NCBI GenBank assembly: GCA_017592665.1
Contig: JAGFNW010000022.1
Coordinates: forward strand, 1-64,000
Source of the DNA: Streptosporangiaceae bacterium NEAU-GS5
GTDB lineage: Bacteria; Actinomycetota; Actinomycetes; Streptosporangiales; Streptosporangiaceae
Length of the DNA stretch: 64,000 nucleotides
Direction of reading: 5' to 3'
Shown: one piece after another, positions 32,099 to 41,601 of the stretch
Layout of the letters: each line of letters begins with the position of its first letter
Numbering within the stretch: the first letter of the stretch is position 1
Position numbers and translations under genes: made by a program
Notes under the pieces: model-generated
Seen by the model: the letters and a program-made list of their open reading frames with translations, nothing else
Database searches by the model: none
What the model was told of the DNA's origin: nothing

Positions 32099-32848
32099 TC
32101 ACCCCGGCCGGAGGCTCAGGGCGGGTTCGCCGCCGAGAATGCGTTCATGTAAGTCCTGGAGACGTGCGTCCGGCTCGAGACCCAGATCCGTCGCCAGAAT
32201 GGCTCGCCCCTCCCGGTAAACGGCGAGCGCGTCGGCTCGGCGGTTGGCGCGATAGAGGGCGAGCATGAGATGGCTGCGCAGGCTTTCCCGATAGGGCTGC
32301 GCGGCGACCGCCTCGTACAGTTCTCCGACCAGCCGGGTGTGGCGGCCGAGGGCGAGCTCGGTCTCGACCCAGCATTCATAGGCGGTCAGCCGCAATTGCT
32401 CCAGCCGTTCCGAGACGGCGGCGATCGTGTGGCAGTCGGTGAATTCGCCGAACGCCGAGCCGTGCCACAGATCGAGCGCGGCCCGCAGCAGCCGGCCGGC
32501 GTCGACCATCTCCCCTTGGTCGAACGCGGCCGTCCCGCGTGCGGTGAGCCGCTCGAACAGGAGGCTGTCGAGCGCGTCGCCGACGCAGAGCACGTAGCCA
32601 TCGGATTCGCGCAGCAGTCGCGCGCGCCCGACGGCTTTGCGCAGCCGGTGAACGTATCCCCGGAGATTGTCGTACGCGGACGTGGGCGGCCGGTCCCCCC
32701 AGACACCGCCGATCAGCCAGTCCAGCGACGCCGTGCGGTTGGCGCGCGCCAGCAACAGCGCGAGCACCAGCCGCGGCTTGTAGGCCGTGCCGAGATAAAC
32801 ACACTCATTCGACCGCACCCGCAGCGGCCCCAATACCTGGAACTCCAT
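32099..32848 (-). CDS. SARP-type transcriptional activator with BTAD domain
   Basis: A 249-aa small SARP. Residues 1-90 are the OmpR-like winged HTH (MEFQVLGPLRV, then LARANRTASLDWLIGGVWGD and LRGYVHRLRKAVG). Residues 95-245 are the bacterial transcriptional activation domain (ECWVETELALGRHTRLVGEL, PYRESLRSHLMLALYRANRR, DLGLEPDARLQDLHERIL). Such regulators activate nearby secondary-metabolism or differentiation genes. It is divergent from the HTH-STAND-WD40 gene with a 143-bp gap and may control it and the exported-protein genes around. No biosynthetic cluster is in view. Confidence 0.85.
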   Translation of the reverse strand: MEFQVLGPLRVRSNECVYLGTAYKPRLVLALLLARANRTASLDWLIGGVWGDRPPTSAYDNLRGYVHRLRKAVGRARLLRESDGYVLCVGDALDSLLFERLTARGTAAFDQGEMVDAGRLLRAALDLWHGSAFGEFTDCHTIAAVSERLEQLRLTAYECWVETELALGRHTRLVGELYEAVAAQPYRESLRSHLMLALYRANRRADALAVYREGRAILATDLGLEPDARLQDLHERILGGEPALSLRPG

Positions 32849-32991
32849 ACCGCGATCCCCCTGTCTTGAGCCCCCCGCCACGGCAAGTCAAGAAGAGGCC
32901 CGGCAGGTTCGCCAGGGGCCGCGCAAACGTCCGCACAAAGCAGCACACTTGTCGGCAACAGGGGGGAGTCACGGGGAGGGGCTGGTTGCGC

Positions 32992-35900
32992 ATGCTCGAT
33001 CAAAATGCTCATCTTCCGGATCCGGAGCGCATCGTCAGCCGCGAGGATCTCGCGCGCGAGCTGAGCCTGCTGCGCGCGCAGTCACGGAAATCCATTCGCG
33101 AACTCGGCAAGTCCGTGGGCGTTCCTTTCGGCACGTTGGGCGGCTGGTTCCGGGGCGCCTATCTGCCGATGGCCTCGCAGGCCGACCTGTTCGAGAAGGT
33201 GCTCGCCCAATGCGGCGTCACCGATCCCGCGGCACGCGATGCGTGGGTCCAGGCCATGCTCCGCGTACGGCGGTTGCCGGGGCGCCGGGCGGCCGGCGGC
33301 ACGCCTCCTTTCCGCGGGCTGGAATGCTTCCAGCCGGAGGACGCCGACTGGTTCTTCGGCCGCGACGCGCTGACCGGTTCCCTGCTCGGCCACCTGGACG
33401 AGGGCGGCCTCATCATGGTGGTCGGGCCGTCCGGTTCGGGGAAATCCTCGTTATTGCGCGCCGGGCTCATCGCGAGCCTTTCCGGGACGCCGTCGAGGCC
33501 CTGGCTGCTGGTGATTCCAGGGTCCAACCCGTTACGTGAATTCGAAACGGTGCTGGGCGAACGCCGAATGGACGAGGGCGATCGGCTGGTCATCGTCGTC
33601 GACCAGTTCGAGGAGATCTTCACTTCGGCCACCGAATCGGACCGGCTCGAATTCATCGACGCCCTCTACGCGTTGCCGAGCACCATCTCGGTCTTCGTCG
33701 GCATGCGGGCCGACTTCTATCCGCACGCGCTGCGCTATCCGGCGCTCGCGGCCACGCTGCAGACCCGTCAGGTGGTCGTCGGCCCGATGACCGAGCCGGA
33801 GTTACGCGAGGCGATCGAGGGCCCCGCCCGCCGCGCCAAGCTCGACATCGACGACGGCCTGGTCGAACTGATCATGCGGGAGATCGCTCCCTCGTCCGGC
33901 GCGCTGCCGCTGCTGTCCCACACGCTGCTGACGACGTGGGAGCACTGCCGCGGCCACAGGATGGGCATCGAGCACTACCGGGCGAGCGGCGGGCTGGAGG
34001 GGGCCGTCGCCCGCTCCGCCGAGGCGGTGTACGCCGAGCTCACCGACGCCCAGAAGACTCTGGCCCGGCGGCTGCTCATCCGGATGATCCACGTCGGCGT
34101 GGACACGGCCGACACCCGCCGCAGGGTCGAGCGCGACGAGTTGTTCAGCGCCGCCGACGACGACCAGAAGGACCAGATAGATCACGTGCTCGACCGGTTC
34201 GTCGAGCGGCGCCTACTCACGTCCGACGCGACCAGCGTGCAGATCAGCCACGAGGCGCTGCTGCTCGCCTGGCCGCGGCTCCGGTCGTGGATCGACACCG
34301 ACCGGGTGGGGCTTCGCGTGCATCGCCAGCTCACCGAGGCCGCCCATTCCTGGCAGGCGAGCGACTACGACGGCGGCGTGCTTTATCGCGGCGGGCGGCT
34401 GGTGACGGCCGGCGAATGGGCCGCCGATCCCGTCCACGGCACCGACCTCAACCTGCTGGAACGCAAGTTCCTCGACGCCAGCCTCGAACAACGCCGCAGC
34501 GAACAGGCCACGGAGCTACGCCGTGCCCGCCGCCTCTACCAGCTGCTCGGCGCGCTGGCCGTGCTGGCCCTGCTCGCCGCCGGCCTGGCGGGCTACTCGC
34601 AGTGGAAGCGCGTCGAGGCCGACGAGTCCCGCGACCTGGCGATCTCGCGGCATGTGGCGGCCACGGCCAACCGGCTGAAGGACAGCGATCCGGCCCTGGC
34701 GGCGCAGCTGACCCTCGCCGCCTACCGCATCGCCCCGACGCTCGAGGCCCGGTCTGCCCTCATGGACGTCTCGGGCGAGCCCGTGGCGACCCGGATCGTA
34801 CGGCCCGGCAAGGCCCTGCAGGCCGTCGCGGTCTCCCCCTCCGGCCACCTGATGGCCGCCGCGGGCGCGGCCATGTCCGACATGAACATCCTGCTGTGGT
34901 CCCTCGAGGATCCGCACCGGCCGGTCCGCGTCGGCGCGCCGATCACCGGTCACACCGGGCCCATCTACGCGATCGCCTTCAGTCCGGACGGCCACGTCCT
35001 CGCCACCGCCGGCGTGGACAAGGTCGTACGCCTCTGGGATCTCACCGATCCAGCCCACCCCAAGCCGCTGGGCGCCCCCCTGACCGGCCCGGGGGAACAG
35101 GTGAACGCGCTCGACTTCAGCCCGGACGGCGCCATGCTCGCCGCGGGCGACCAGAACGGGGTGGTCCACCTGTGGAGCGTGGCCGTCCCTGGGCAGGCGG
35201 TCCCGATCGGACGGCCGCTCACGGTGCCGGAGGGCGGGGTCCGTGCCCTGGCGTTCCGGTCGGACAGCCGTGTCCTGGCGGCCGGGATCGGCACCGCGAC
35301 CGACGGCGCCGTACAGCTCTGGGACGTCGGCACGCCCGCCGCGCCGCGCCCGATAGGTAAGCCGCTGCCCGTCCCCAGCCGGGTGAACGCCGTCATCTTC
35401 AACCCGCGCAGCGACGTGCTGGTGGCCGGCTCCAACGACGGCTCGGTCCGGCAGTGGGACACCGCTGATCCGGAACATGTGCGCGCGCTCGGCGAACCGT
35501 TGATCAACGCGCTCAGCGAGTGGATCAACGTGCTGGCCTTCAACTCCGACGGCACGATCCTGGCCGTGGGCAGCGCCGACAACACGGCACGCCTGTGGGA
35601 TCTCGCCACGCGCAAGAAAGTGGTGGCCCTGTCGCACCCCGAGCCGGTGACCGCGGTGGCGTTCCGGCACGGCGACCAGATGATCGTCACAAACAGCGCG
35701 GAGGGCGTGGCCCGCGTCTGGACCATGCCCGGGCCGAAGATCCTCTCCGCGGATCAGCCCATCTGGACCGTGGCTTTCCATCCCACCCGCCCACTCCTGG
35801 TCACCGCGGGATCCGACGCCCGTCTGTGGGACGTGACCAACCGCCAGGGACCCCGCCTGGCCGGTCCCCCGCTTACCGCGCCGCCGCCGTACGACCGGCT

Positions 35901-36777
35901 CAGCGGGATCATGGCGCTCAGCCCGGACGGCCGCACGGTGGCGACCGGCACCCGCCTCGACAGCGACATCCTGCTCTGGGACATCTCCGACCCGAGCCAC
36001 CCGGTCCAGCTCGGTCTCCCGCTGACCGAGCCCAAGGAGCTCATCGAGCTGATCAAGTTCAGTCCCGACGGGAAACTGCTGGCCGCCGGGAGCGACGACG
36101 AGTTCGTATGGCTGTGGGACGTGCGTGACCTTCGCTCGCCGAAGCTGGTCGCGGTCCTGACCCCGCGGGCCGGAAACGTGTTCACGGTCGCGTTCAGTCC
36201 CGACGGCCGCACGCTGGTCGCCGGCACGCAGGACGGCGCGATCCCGGTGTGGGACATCAGCGAGCCGACCCGGCCCGCGCTCCTCAAGACGATCATGCCG
36301 GCGCGCGACGACGACGTGTACTCGCTGGCCTTCGACCCCAAGGGCACCGTCTTCGCCAGCGGCAGCGGCTCCGGGACCGTGCGGTTCTGGGACATCGCCG
36401 ACCGATCCCATCCGCGCCTGCTCGGCCAGCCGCTCGCCGGTCCTGACGGGCGGATCTTCACCCTCGCGTACGCTCCCGACGGCCGGACCCTCGCGGCAGG
36501 CACCGGCGCGGGACAGGTCTGGACGTGGGACGTCACCGACTCCAGCAAGCCAGAGACCCAGATCTTCCTGCACACTCCCGGCGGATCCAGCTCGATCCTG
36601 GCCTTCAGCCCTGACGGGCGCACGCTCGCCAGCGCCGGCGGCGACGTGCGCCTGTGGGATCCGGATCCCGAGCGGACCGCCACGCAGATCTGCGCCGGCG
36701 CCGGCGACCCCCTGACCCGATCGGAGCTGCAGGAGCTCGTCTCTGACGCCCCCTATCAGCCCATCTGCCCAGGATGA
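32992..36777 (+). CDS. HTH-STAND NTPase with transmembrane segment and 14 WD40 repeats
   Basis: A 1261-aa nSTAND1-type protein. Residues about 10-70 form an XRE-like HTH (SIRELGKSVGVPFGTLGGWF). The NTPase has Walker A GPSGSGKSSLL (about 144) and Walker B VIVVDQFEEIF (about 201), followed by a winged region to about 510. A single hydrophobic helix (LLGALAVLALLAAGLAGY, about 517-535) may place the C-terminus outside the membrane. Fourteen WD40 blades (FSPDG...LWD) fill residues about 600-1240, enough for two seven-bladed propellers. It would act as a ligand-triggered switch. ATG 32992 is used; TTG 32986 is better spaced from GGGGAGGG. Confidence 0.85.
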   Translation: MLDQNAHLPDPERIVSREDLARELSLLRAQSRKSIRELGKSVGVPFGTLGGWFRGAYLPMASQADLFEKVLAQCGVTDPAARDAWVQAMLRVRRLPGRRAAGGTPPFRGLECFQPEDADWFFGRDALTGSLLGHLDEGGLIMVVGPSGSGKSSLLRAGLIASLSGTPSRPWLLVIPGSNPLREFETVLGERRMDEGDRLVIVVDQFEEIFTSATESDRLEFIDALYALPSTISVFVGMRADFYPHALRYPALAATLQTRQVVVGPMTEPELREAIEGPARRAKLDIDDGLVELIMREIAPSSGALPLLSHTLLTTWEHCRGHRMGIEHYRASGGLEGAVARSAEAVYAELTDAQKTLARRLLIRMIHVGVDTADTRRRVERDELFSAADDDQKDQIDHVLDRFVERRLLTSDATSVQISHEALLLAWPRLRSWIDTDRVGLRVHRQLTEAAHSWQASDYDGGVLYRGGRLVTAGEWAADPVHGTDLNLLERKFLDASLEQRRSEQATELRRARRLYQLLGALAVLALLAAGLAGYSQWKRVEADESRDLAISRHVAATANRLKDSDPALAAQLTLAAYRIAPTLEARSALMDVSGEPVATRIVRPGKALQAVAVSPSGHLMAAAGAAMSDMNILLWSLEDPHRPVRVGAPITGHTGPIYAIAFSPDGHVLATAGVDKVVRLWDLTDPAHPKPLGAPLTGPGEQVNALDFSPDGAMLAAGDQNGVVHLWSVAVPGQAVPIGRPLTVPEGGVRALAFRSDSRVLAAGIGTATDGAVQLWDVGTPAAPRPIGKPLPVPSRVNAVIFNPRSDVLVAGSNDGSVRQWDTADPEHVRALGEPLINALSEWINVLAFNSDGTILAVGSADNTARLWDLATRKKVVALSHPEPVTAVAFRHGDQMIVTNSAEGVARVWTMPGPKILSADQPIWTVAFHPTRPLLVTAGSDARLWDVTNRQGPRLAGPPLTAPPPYDRLSGIMALSPDGRTVATGTRLDSDILLWDISDPSHPVQLGLPLTEPKELIELIKFSPDGKLLAAGSDDEFVWLWDVRDLRSPKLVAVLTPRAGNVFTVAFSPDGRTLVAGTQDGAIPVWDISEPTRPALLKTIMPARDDDVYSLAFDPKGTVFASGSGSGTVRFWDIADRSHPRLLGQPLAGPDGRIFTLAYAPDGRTLAAGTGAGQVWTWDVTDSSKPETQIFLHTPGGSSSILAFSPDGRTLASAGGDVRLWDPDPERTATQICAGAGDPLTRSELQELVSDAPYQPICPG

Positions 36778-36824
36778 TGACTATGCGTGGTGTACGGCGG
36801 CCATACCGCTGATGTACCGCCTCT

Positions 36825-36875
36825 CCAAACAATGCAGGCAGCACGGCACTCGGCCCGGCGCATGCATTTGTTTGG
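36825..36875 (+). promoter_or_regulatory. Leader hairpin or operator in front of the 1271-aa secreted protein gene
   Basis: CCAAACAATGCA (36825-36836) and TGCATTTGTTTGG (36863-36875) are complementary except for one extra base. The second arm ends where the GGGGAGG ribosome site begins (36874-36880), 8 bp ahead of the GTG start. The structure could restrict translation or be a protein-binding site. The 110-bp gap between the two genes holds nothing else. Confidence 0.45.
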
Positions 36876-36887
36876 GGAGGCACACCC

Positions 36888-39800
36888 GTGCGCACAAGAC
36901 TCTCTTTCCGGCTGCGACAGCTCGCCTGCATCGTCGCGGCACTCGCCTTACTGCCTATGCCCTTGGCATTCGCCGACCCGGCGCCCGCGGGAAAAGCGCT
37001 CTCGTCGAAAGACGTGGCCTGGACCACCGCGGGCGACGAGACGGGCTTCCACCTGCTCACCGCCGAGGCCGGGGCCGGCTACGCCTGGCGCACCGTCGCC
37101 ACGCTGAAGGAACCTGGCTTCGAGACCGATCGATGGATCGGCAACGTGTGCCTGACCGGCTCGGGCAAGCGGGCCGTGGTGGTGTACGCGCCACGCCAGT
37201 TCACCAACCGCGACCTGCTGTTCGAGCGCGGCGGATTCACCGCCGTCGTGGACCTGTCCTCGGGCGCCGTGACCAGACTCGGCATCCAGAGCAGCCTCGC
37301 CTACCACAACCCCGGATGCGGCACCGGGGAGACCGCCGTGCTCAACCAGGGCGGCACCGACCTCGGCCGGACCCGGCTGTCCGTGCTGGACGCGGCCGGC
37401 GGACGGCTGGTGCGCCACGTGGAGCTGCCGGGTCAGGTCAGCTCGGCCGTGCCGGTCGGCGATCGGATCGTCGCCTCCTACAAGGACGGCCTGACCGAGA
37501 TCACTACGCAAGGCGGCACCCGCCTCCTGGCCAAGACCGAGGGCCCGGCCGCGTACGTGCGAGCGGACGCCGGGGGCGGCGTCGACTTCCTCGAGGCGCA
37601 CGGCCAGACCACCGGCGTGGCCAGGCGCTACCTGAACGGCGCGGTCGCCGAGCTCGCGCGCGGGCCGCTGACCGGGATCGGCATCGCGTCCGGCGCCCAG
37701 GGCCGCGTGTTCCTCACCGGGACGCCCACGTCCGTGGCTCCGCTCCCGGCGTCGGTGAGCCGCGTCCAGGCGCCGGCCAACGCCGAGATGTCCACCGAGG
37801 GGCGGCTGGCGCTGACGCACGCGACCGCCGCCGAGGACGAGGTGTCCCTGAGCGTGCGCAACCAGGTGACGGGCCAGACCACCGCCCTCCGGATGAACGT
37901 GGAGTCCCTGACCGCCGCCTCGCCGAGCAACCCCGTCGAGGACGAGCGGACCTGCGGCGTCGCCCGCAACGACCCGGACCTGCAGGTGCTGCAGCCGCAG
38001 TGGAAGCAGGTCGAGTGGGCCGCCGACCTCGCGGTCGTCGGAGCCCTGACCGTGCAGCGCCCCTACAACTGGAACGAAACCGGCCTGCCGCCATGGACCC
38101 CGCAGGGGCTGTTCCCGTCCGAACGGCTCGCCGGGGGCGGGCGGGTGCCGGCCCAGGTCCTGCTGGGCGTGCTCGCGCAGGAGTCCAACCTGTGGCAGGC
38201 GTCCGGCCACGCGCTGGAAGGCGAGTTCGGCAACCCCCTGATCGGCGACTACTACGGGCGGCGGGACTCTCCCGACGGCTGGGGCGTCCGCTGGGACAAG
38301 GCCGACTGCGGGTACGGCGTGGCGCAGGTCACCGACCGCATGCGCCGCGGCGACCGGAACGAGACCGATCAGAAGCGGATCGCCGCCGACTACGCCACCA
38401 ACATCGCCGCGGGCCTGCAGATCCTGCGCGAGAAGTGGAACGCGCTCTACGACCACATGAAGATGAACAACGGCGACGCCGCCAAGATCGAGAACTGGTT
38501 CGCGGCGCTGTGGGCCTACAACACCGGCATCCAGCCCAGGGACGCCTCCTTCGGGAACCCCGGCTGCGCGCCCGGCCCCAACTGCACCGATCCGGCCGGG
38601 AACTGGGGGCTGGGGTGGGTCAACAACCCGATCAACCCGAGCTATCCGATCAACCGGGCGCCCTTCCTCGAATACACGCAGGACGACGCCCGCAATCCGC
38701 AGCGGTGGCCCTATCCCGAGAAGGTCATCGGCTGGGCCGCCCACCCGATCATCAAGTACGACTTCCGCAAGCCGAACAACTGGTATGCCGCCTACAACCA
38801 GGCCTGGTGGATCAGCGGCGCCGCGCGTATCTCGGCCAAGCCTCCGGTCGCGCTTTTCTGCGACGCGAGCAATCACTGCGACCCGACCAGCGCGAGTCCC
38901 TGCCAGCTGCGCCAGGCGCCGTACGAGGACCACTGCTGGTGGAACCGCAACGCGCTCTGGAAGGACTGCACCATCGGCGAGTGCGGCAACGAGAACATAC
39001 GGTTCCCCACCACTTATCCGGAACCACAGTTCGCGCTGACCGAAGCCGACGTGGAGCAGGCGAAAATGCCGACCGCGCATTTCAAGCCCAACTGCAGGCC
39101 GTACGACACGCTGGACGGAGCCGCCAACGCGCTGCCACCCGGCGCCCTGATCGTCGACGACGTGTCACGAGAGGTCGTCTCGCCCCGGCCCGGGTGTGGC
39201 CGCGAATGGCAGAACAGCGGCGCGTTCTCGCTGGACTTCGCCGCCGACCAGGAAGGCGCTTACCGGTCGAAAATCGACTTCCATCAGATCGGCGGCGGCA
39301 TGGGCGGCCATTTCTGGTTCGCGCACGCCTATCGGCCGGACGGCGCCGGCTATCACCCGATGAAGGTGACCGGCACGTGGACCCTGAATGAAAGCCTCCA
39401 CGAATGGGCCCGCGTCCTGGTGCACATGCCGGACCACGGCGCCGAGACGCAGGAGGCGAAATACCGGATCGACCTCGGCAACGGCCAGATCAAGGAGCGT
39501 TACCTCCAGCAGCGCACCCAGGAAAACCGGTGGGTCTCACTCGGCGCGTTCCTCTTCGACGGCACGCCGTCGGTGTCGCTGTCGAACATGACCGGCCACG
39601 GCGACGGAAACGAGGACGTGGCGTGGGACGCCATCGCCTTCCAGCGGTTGCCGCACAAGCCGTTCAACATGATCGTGGTGCTCGGCGACTCCATCGCCGC
39701 CGGCGAAGGCGCGTCCACCGACGAGGCCAACCACTATTACAAGGAAGCCAACAACAACGGCGGCGGAATCACGACCGGCGGCGGCGGTTACAACTGGGCG

Positions 39801-40703
39801 TACGGCAATGCCTGCCACCGATCCAAATTCGCCTGGTCGCGGCTGGCCAAGGCCGCCGACAATCCCGGCGAGGCCATGGGGGCACGTCAGGATCGCTGGG
39901 ATCCGGACATGGATCTGCAACTGCACGCCTGCAGCGGCGCCCGTACGAGAAACGTGCTGCCCAGCACGGCCGTCGCCGGCGAGAAAATCGTCGACGAGTG
40001 GGGCAACGGCGCGGCCGGCCGGTTCCGCGAGCCGTCGCAGCTGGACCAGGGATTCCTCGACGAGGAGACCACGCAGGTCGTGCTCACCGTTGGGGCCAAC
40101 GACGCCCGCTGGGGCGAGGTGGTGCAGATATGCGCCGGCGTCAACCTCGTCAGCCCGATCCCGGATTGCCAGAACACCAATTTCAGCGGCGATCCGCAGC
40201 CGCTGAGCCAATCGGTGCCGCGTGATCTGGATCTGAAGGTCATCCCTTCCATCGAGACCGTCATCAAGGCCGTCAACAAGCGGGCTCCCAACGCGTCGAT
40301 CATCTTGATGGGCTACCCCCGGCTGATTTCGAACGGCGGCCAGTGCGCGGCCGTGGGCAACGGGAAGTTCTGGCTGCCGATCGACGGCATCTGGCGGGAG
40401 ATCGACTACGGCCTCACGACAGGCGAGGCGAGCTGGCTCAACGAAATGGCCGACCTGTTCGCCATGAAACAGATGGCGCTCACCACCCGGCTCACCGTCG
40501 AACTCGGCACCCCGGTCGTCTTCGCCGACCCGCGCCCGCAATTCGAGGGCAAGGCCGTCTGCGGAAACCCGGAGAGCATCCACCGGGGAATCATCAAGCG
40601 AACCGCGGGCGAGCCATCGGGATCGGGCTCCCAGCAATCCTTCCACCCCAACATGCAGGGCGCCGCCCTCTACGCCGCTGCTCTCAACGGGGTTCTTCTC
40701 TGA
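36888..40703 (+). CDS. Large secreted protein: transglycosylase-like domain, golvesin-like domain and SGNH hydrolase
   Basis: A 1271-aa exported protein. A signal peptide (LACIVAALALLPMPLAFADP) is followed by a beta-rich, propeller-like region (40-330). Residues about 415-560 resemble a lytic transglycosylase: VLLGVLAQESNLWQ with catalytic Glu, GYGVAQVTDRM, and WFAALWAYNTG. Cysteine-rich linkers follow. Residues about 770-920 resemble the golvesin/xanthan-lyase C-terminal carbohydrate-binding domain. Residues 925-1271 are an SGNH hydrolase: block I VVLGDSIAAGEG (Ser), block III VGANDARWGE, block V SFHPN (His). Combined peptidoglycan cleavage and deacylation is inferred. The GTG at 36888 follows GGGGAGG. 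Confidence 0.8.
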   Translation: MRTRLSFRLRQLACIVAALALLPMPLAFADPAPAGKALSSKDVAWTTAGDETGFHLLTAEAGAGYAWRTVATLKEPGFETDRWIGNVCLTGSGKRAVVVYAPRQFTNRDLLFERGGFTAVVDLSSGAVTRLGIQSSLAYHNPGCGTGETAVLNQGGTDLGRTRLSVLDAAGGRLVRHVELPGQVSSAVPVGDRIVASYKDGLTEITTQGGTRLLAKTEGPAAYVRADAGGGVDFLEAHGQTTGVARRYLNGAVAELARGPLTGIGIASGAQGRVFLTGTPTSVAPLPASVSRVQAPANAEMSTEGRLALTHATAAEDEVSLSVRNQVTGQTTALRMNVESLTAASPSNPVEDERTCGVARNDPDLQVLQPQWKQVEWAADLAVVGALTVQRPYNWNETGLPPWTPQGLFPSERLAGGGRVPAQVLLGVLAQESNLWQASGHALEGEFGNPLIGDYYGRRDSPDGWGVRWDKADCGYGVAQVTDRMRRGDRNETDQKRIAADYATNIAAGLQILREKWNALYDHMKMNNGDAAKIENWFAALWAYNTGIQPRDASFGNPGCAPGPNCTDPAGNWGLGWVNNPINPSYPINRAPFLEYTQDDARNPQRWPYPEKVIGWAAHPIIKYDFRKPNNWYAAYNQAWWISGAARISAKPPVALFCDASNHCDPTSASPCQLRQAPYEDHCWWNRNALWKDCTIGECGNENIRFPTTYPEPQFALTEADVEQAKMPTAHFKPNCRPYDTLDGAANALPPGALIVDDVSREVVSPRPGCGREWQNSGAFSLDFAADQEGAYRSKIDFHQIGGGMGGHFWFAHAYRPDGAGYHPMKVTGTWTLNESLHEWARVLVHMPDHGAETQEAKYRIDLGNGQIKERYLQQRTQENRWVSLGAFLFDGTPSVSLSNMTGHGDGNEDVAWDAIAFQRLPHKPFNMIVVLGDSIAAGEGASTDEANHYYKEANNNGGGITTGGGGYNWAYGNACHRSKFAWSRLAKAADNPGEAMGARQDRWDPDMDLQLHACSGARTRNVLPSTAVAGEKIVDEWGNGAAGRFREPSQLDQGFLDEETTQVVLTVGANDARWGEVVQICAGVNLVSPIPDCQNTNFSGDPQPLSQSVPRDLDLKVIPSIETVIKAVNKRAPNASIILMGYPRLISNGGQCAAVGNGKFWLPIDGIWREIDYGLTTGEASWLNEMADLFAMKQMALTTRLTVELGTPVVFADPRPQFEGKAVCGNPESIHRGIIKRTAGEPSGSGSQQSFHPNMQGAALYAAALNGVLL

Positions 40704-40729
40704 TCCGCTTGTCCAGACAGGAGGCAGTC

Positions 40730-41512
40730 ATGCATGGCAGAACGAGAAACGGGCTGTTACGAATCGCCACGGCCCTCACAGTGGTCGCGGCGGCACAGGT
40801 CGCGGCATCGTGGACGACGGCGTCGGCGGTCGCGTGCACCAATCCATCGTGGAACCGGTTCAACCCCGAGGCCGACGTCGCGGACTACATCGTCGAGTCC
40901 GAAGGAAAGGTGTTCAAATACAAGCACGTGTTCCGCCGGAGGGACAGCGGGGCCGGAGCCGGCCAGCTGGAATACCAGCGGCAGACCGTCGCGGGAGACC
41001 CCAACTCGATGACCAACTGGCGGCTCATCGGAGATGGAATCCAGATGCAGGGCGCGCCGAGCGCCATCCAGAACCGCGACGGCCGAATGGTCGTGTTCAT
41101 CACGACCGACTACTACACCGCCGGCAACGGGGAGATCTACTTCAAGTATGAGCTGAATCCAGGGCAGGGCGACTGGTCAGGCTGGATCACCCTCGGCGGC
41201 GTTGGCGGCAGCAACCCCGAAGCCACCCAGAACTACGACGGCCGCATCGAAGTGTTCGTCCGGGGCATCGACAGCCAGATTTACCACCGCTGGCAGTATT
41301 TGAACTACAACTGGAACCCCGACTGGGGATCCTTCGGCGGCGACTTCACCGACACCCTGGTGCGCTCCGAATCCGGCCGCTTCCGCTCGGACAAGAAGAT
41401 CGTCATCCACGCCCGCGGAGACGACTGCATCTCATACTCGAAGTGGCAATCCAGCCCCGGCGGCAACTGGTATCCCCCCACCTGGTGGTTCCAAGAAGCC
41501 ACCACCAACTGA
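40730..41512 (+). CDS. Secreted PLL-like beta-propeller lectin
   Basis: A 260-aa exported protein with a signal peptide ending near TTASAVACTN (about 35). The mature part has repeated blades with aromatic and Asp/Gly-rich motifs: GAPSAIQNRDGRMVVFI, SNPEATQNYDGRIEVFVRG and VRSESGRFRSDKKIVIHARG. These match the NxDGRxEVFV repeats of PLL/tectonin-like sugar-binding propellers. It begins 26 bp after the 1271-aa protein gene with a strong AGGAGG site, so the two are probably co-transcribed. The lectin may target the hydrolase's substrate. No catalytic residues are seen. Confidence 0.75.
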   Translation: MHGRTRNGLLRIATALTVVAAAQVAASWTTASAVACTNPSWNRFNPEADVADYIVESEGKVFKYKHVFRRRDSGAGAGQLEYQRQTVAGDPNSMTNWRLIGDGIQMQGAPSAIQNRDGRMVVFITTDYYTAGNGEIYFKYELNPGQGDWSGWITLGGVGGSNPEATQNYDGRIEVFVRGIDSQIYHRWQYLNYNWNPDWGSFGGDFTDTLVRSESGRFRSDKKIVIHARGDDCISYSKWQSSPGGNWYPPTWWFQEATTN

Positions 41513-41601
41513 CCACCCCCACCCACCCCGCCCCTTCGCCGCCAACGCATGCCGGCGGCGCGGCGGAGGGGGTTCGGGGCGGGCGGCCCCTGGCGGGTCT
41601 G

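Noticed and set aside
36948-39080. A 710-codon minus-strand frame opposite the SGNH/transglycosylase gene
   Set aside because: No ribosome site, no domain, and composition typical of antisense to high-GC3 coding sequence.
41530-41590. A terminator between the PLL-like lectin and the DinB-like gene
   Set aside because: The CCCCGCCCC/GGGGCGGG arms are imperfect and could be plain GC-rich sequence, so it was not listed.
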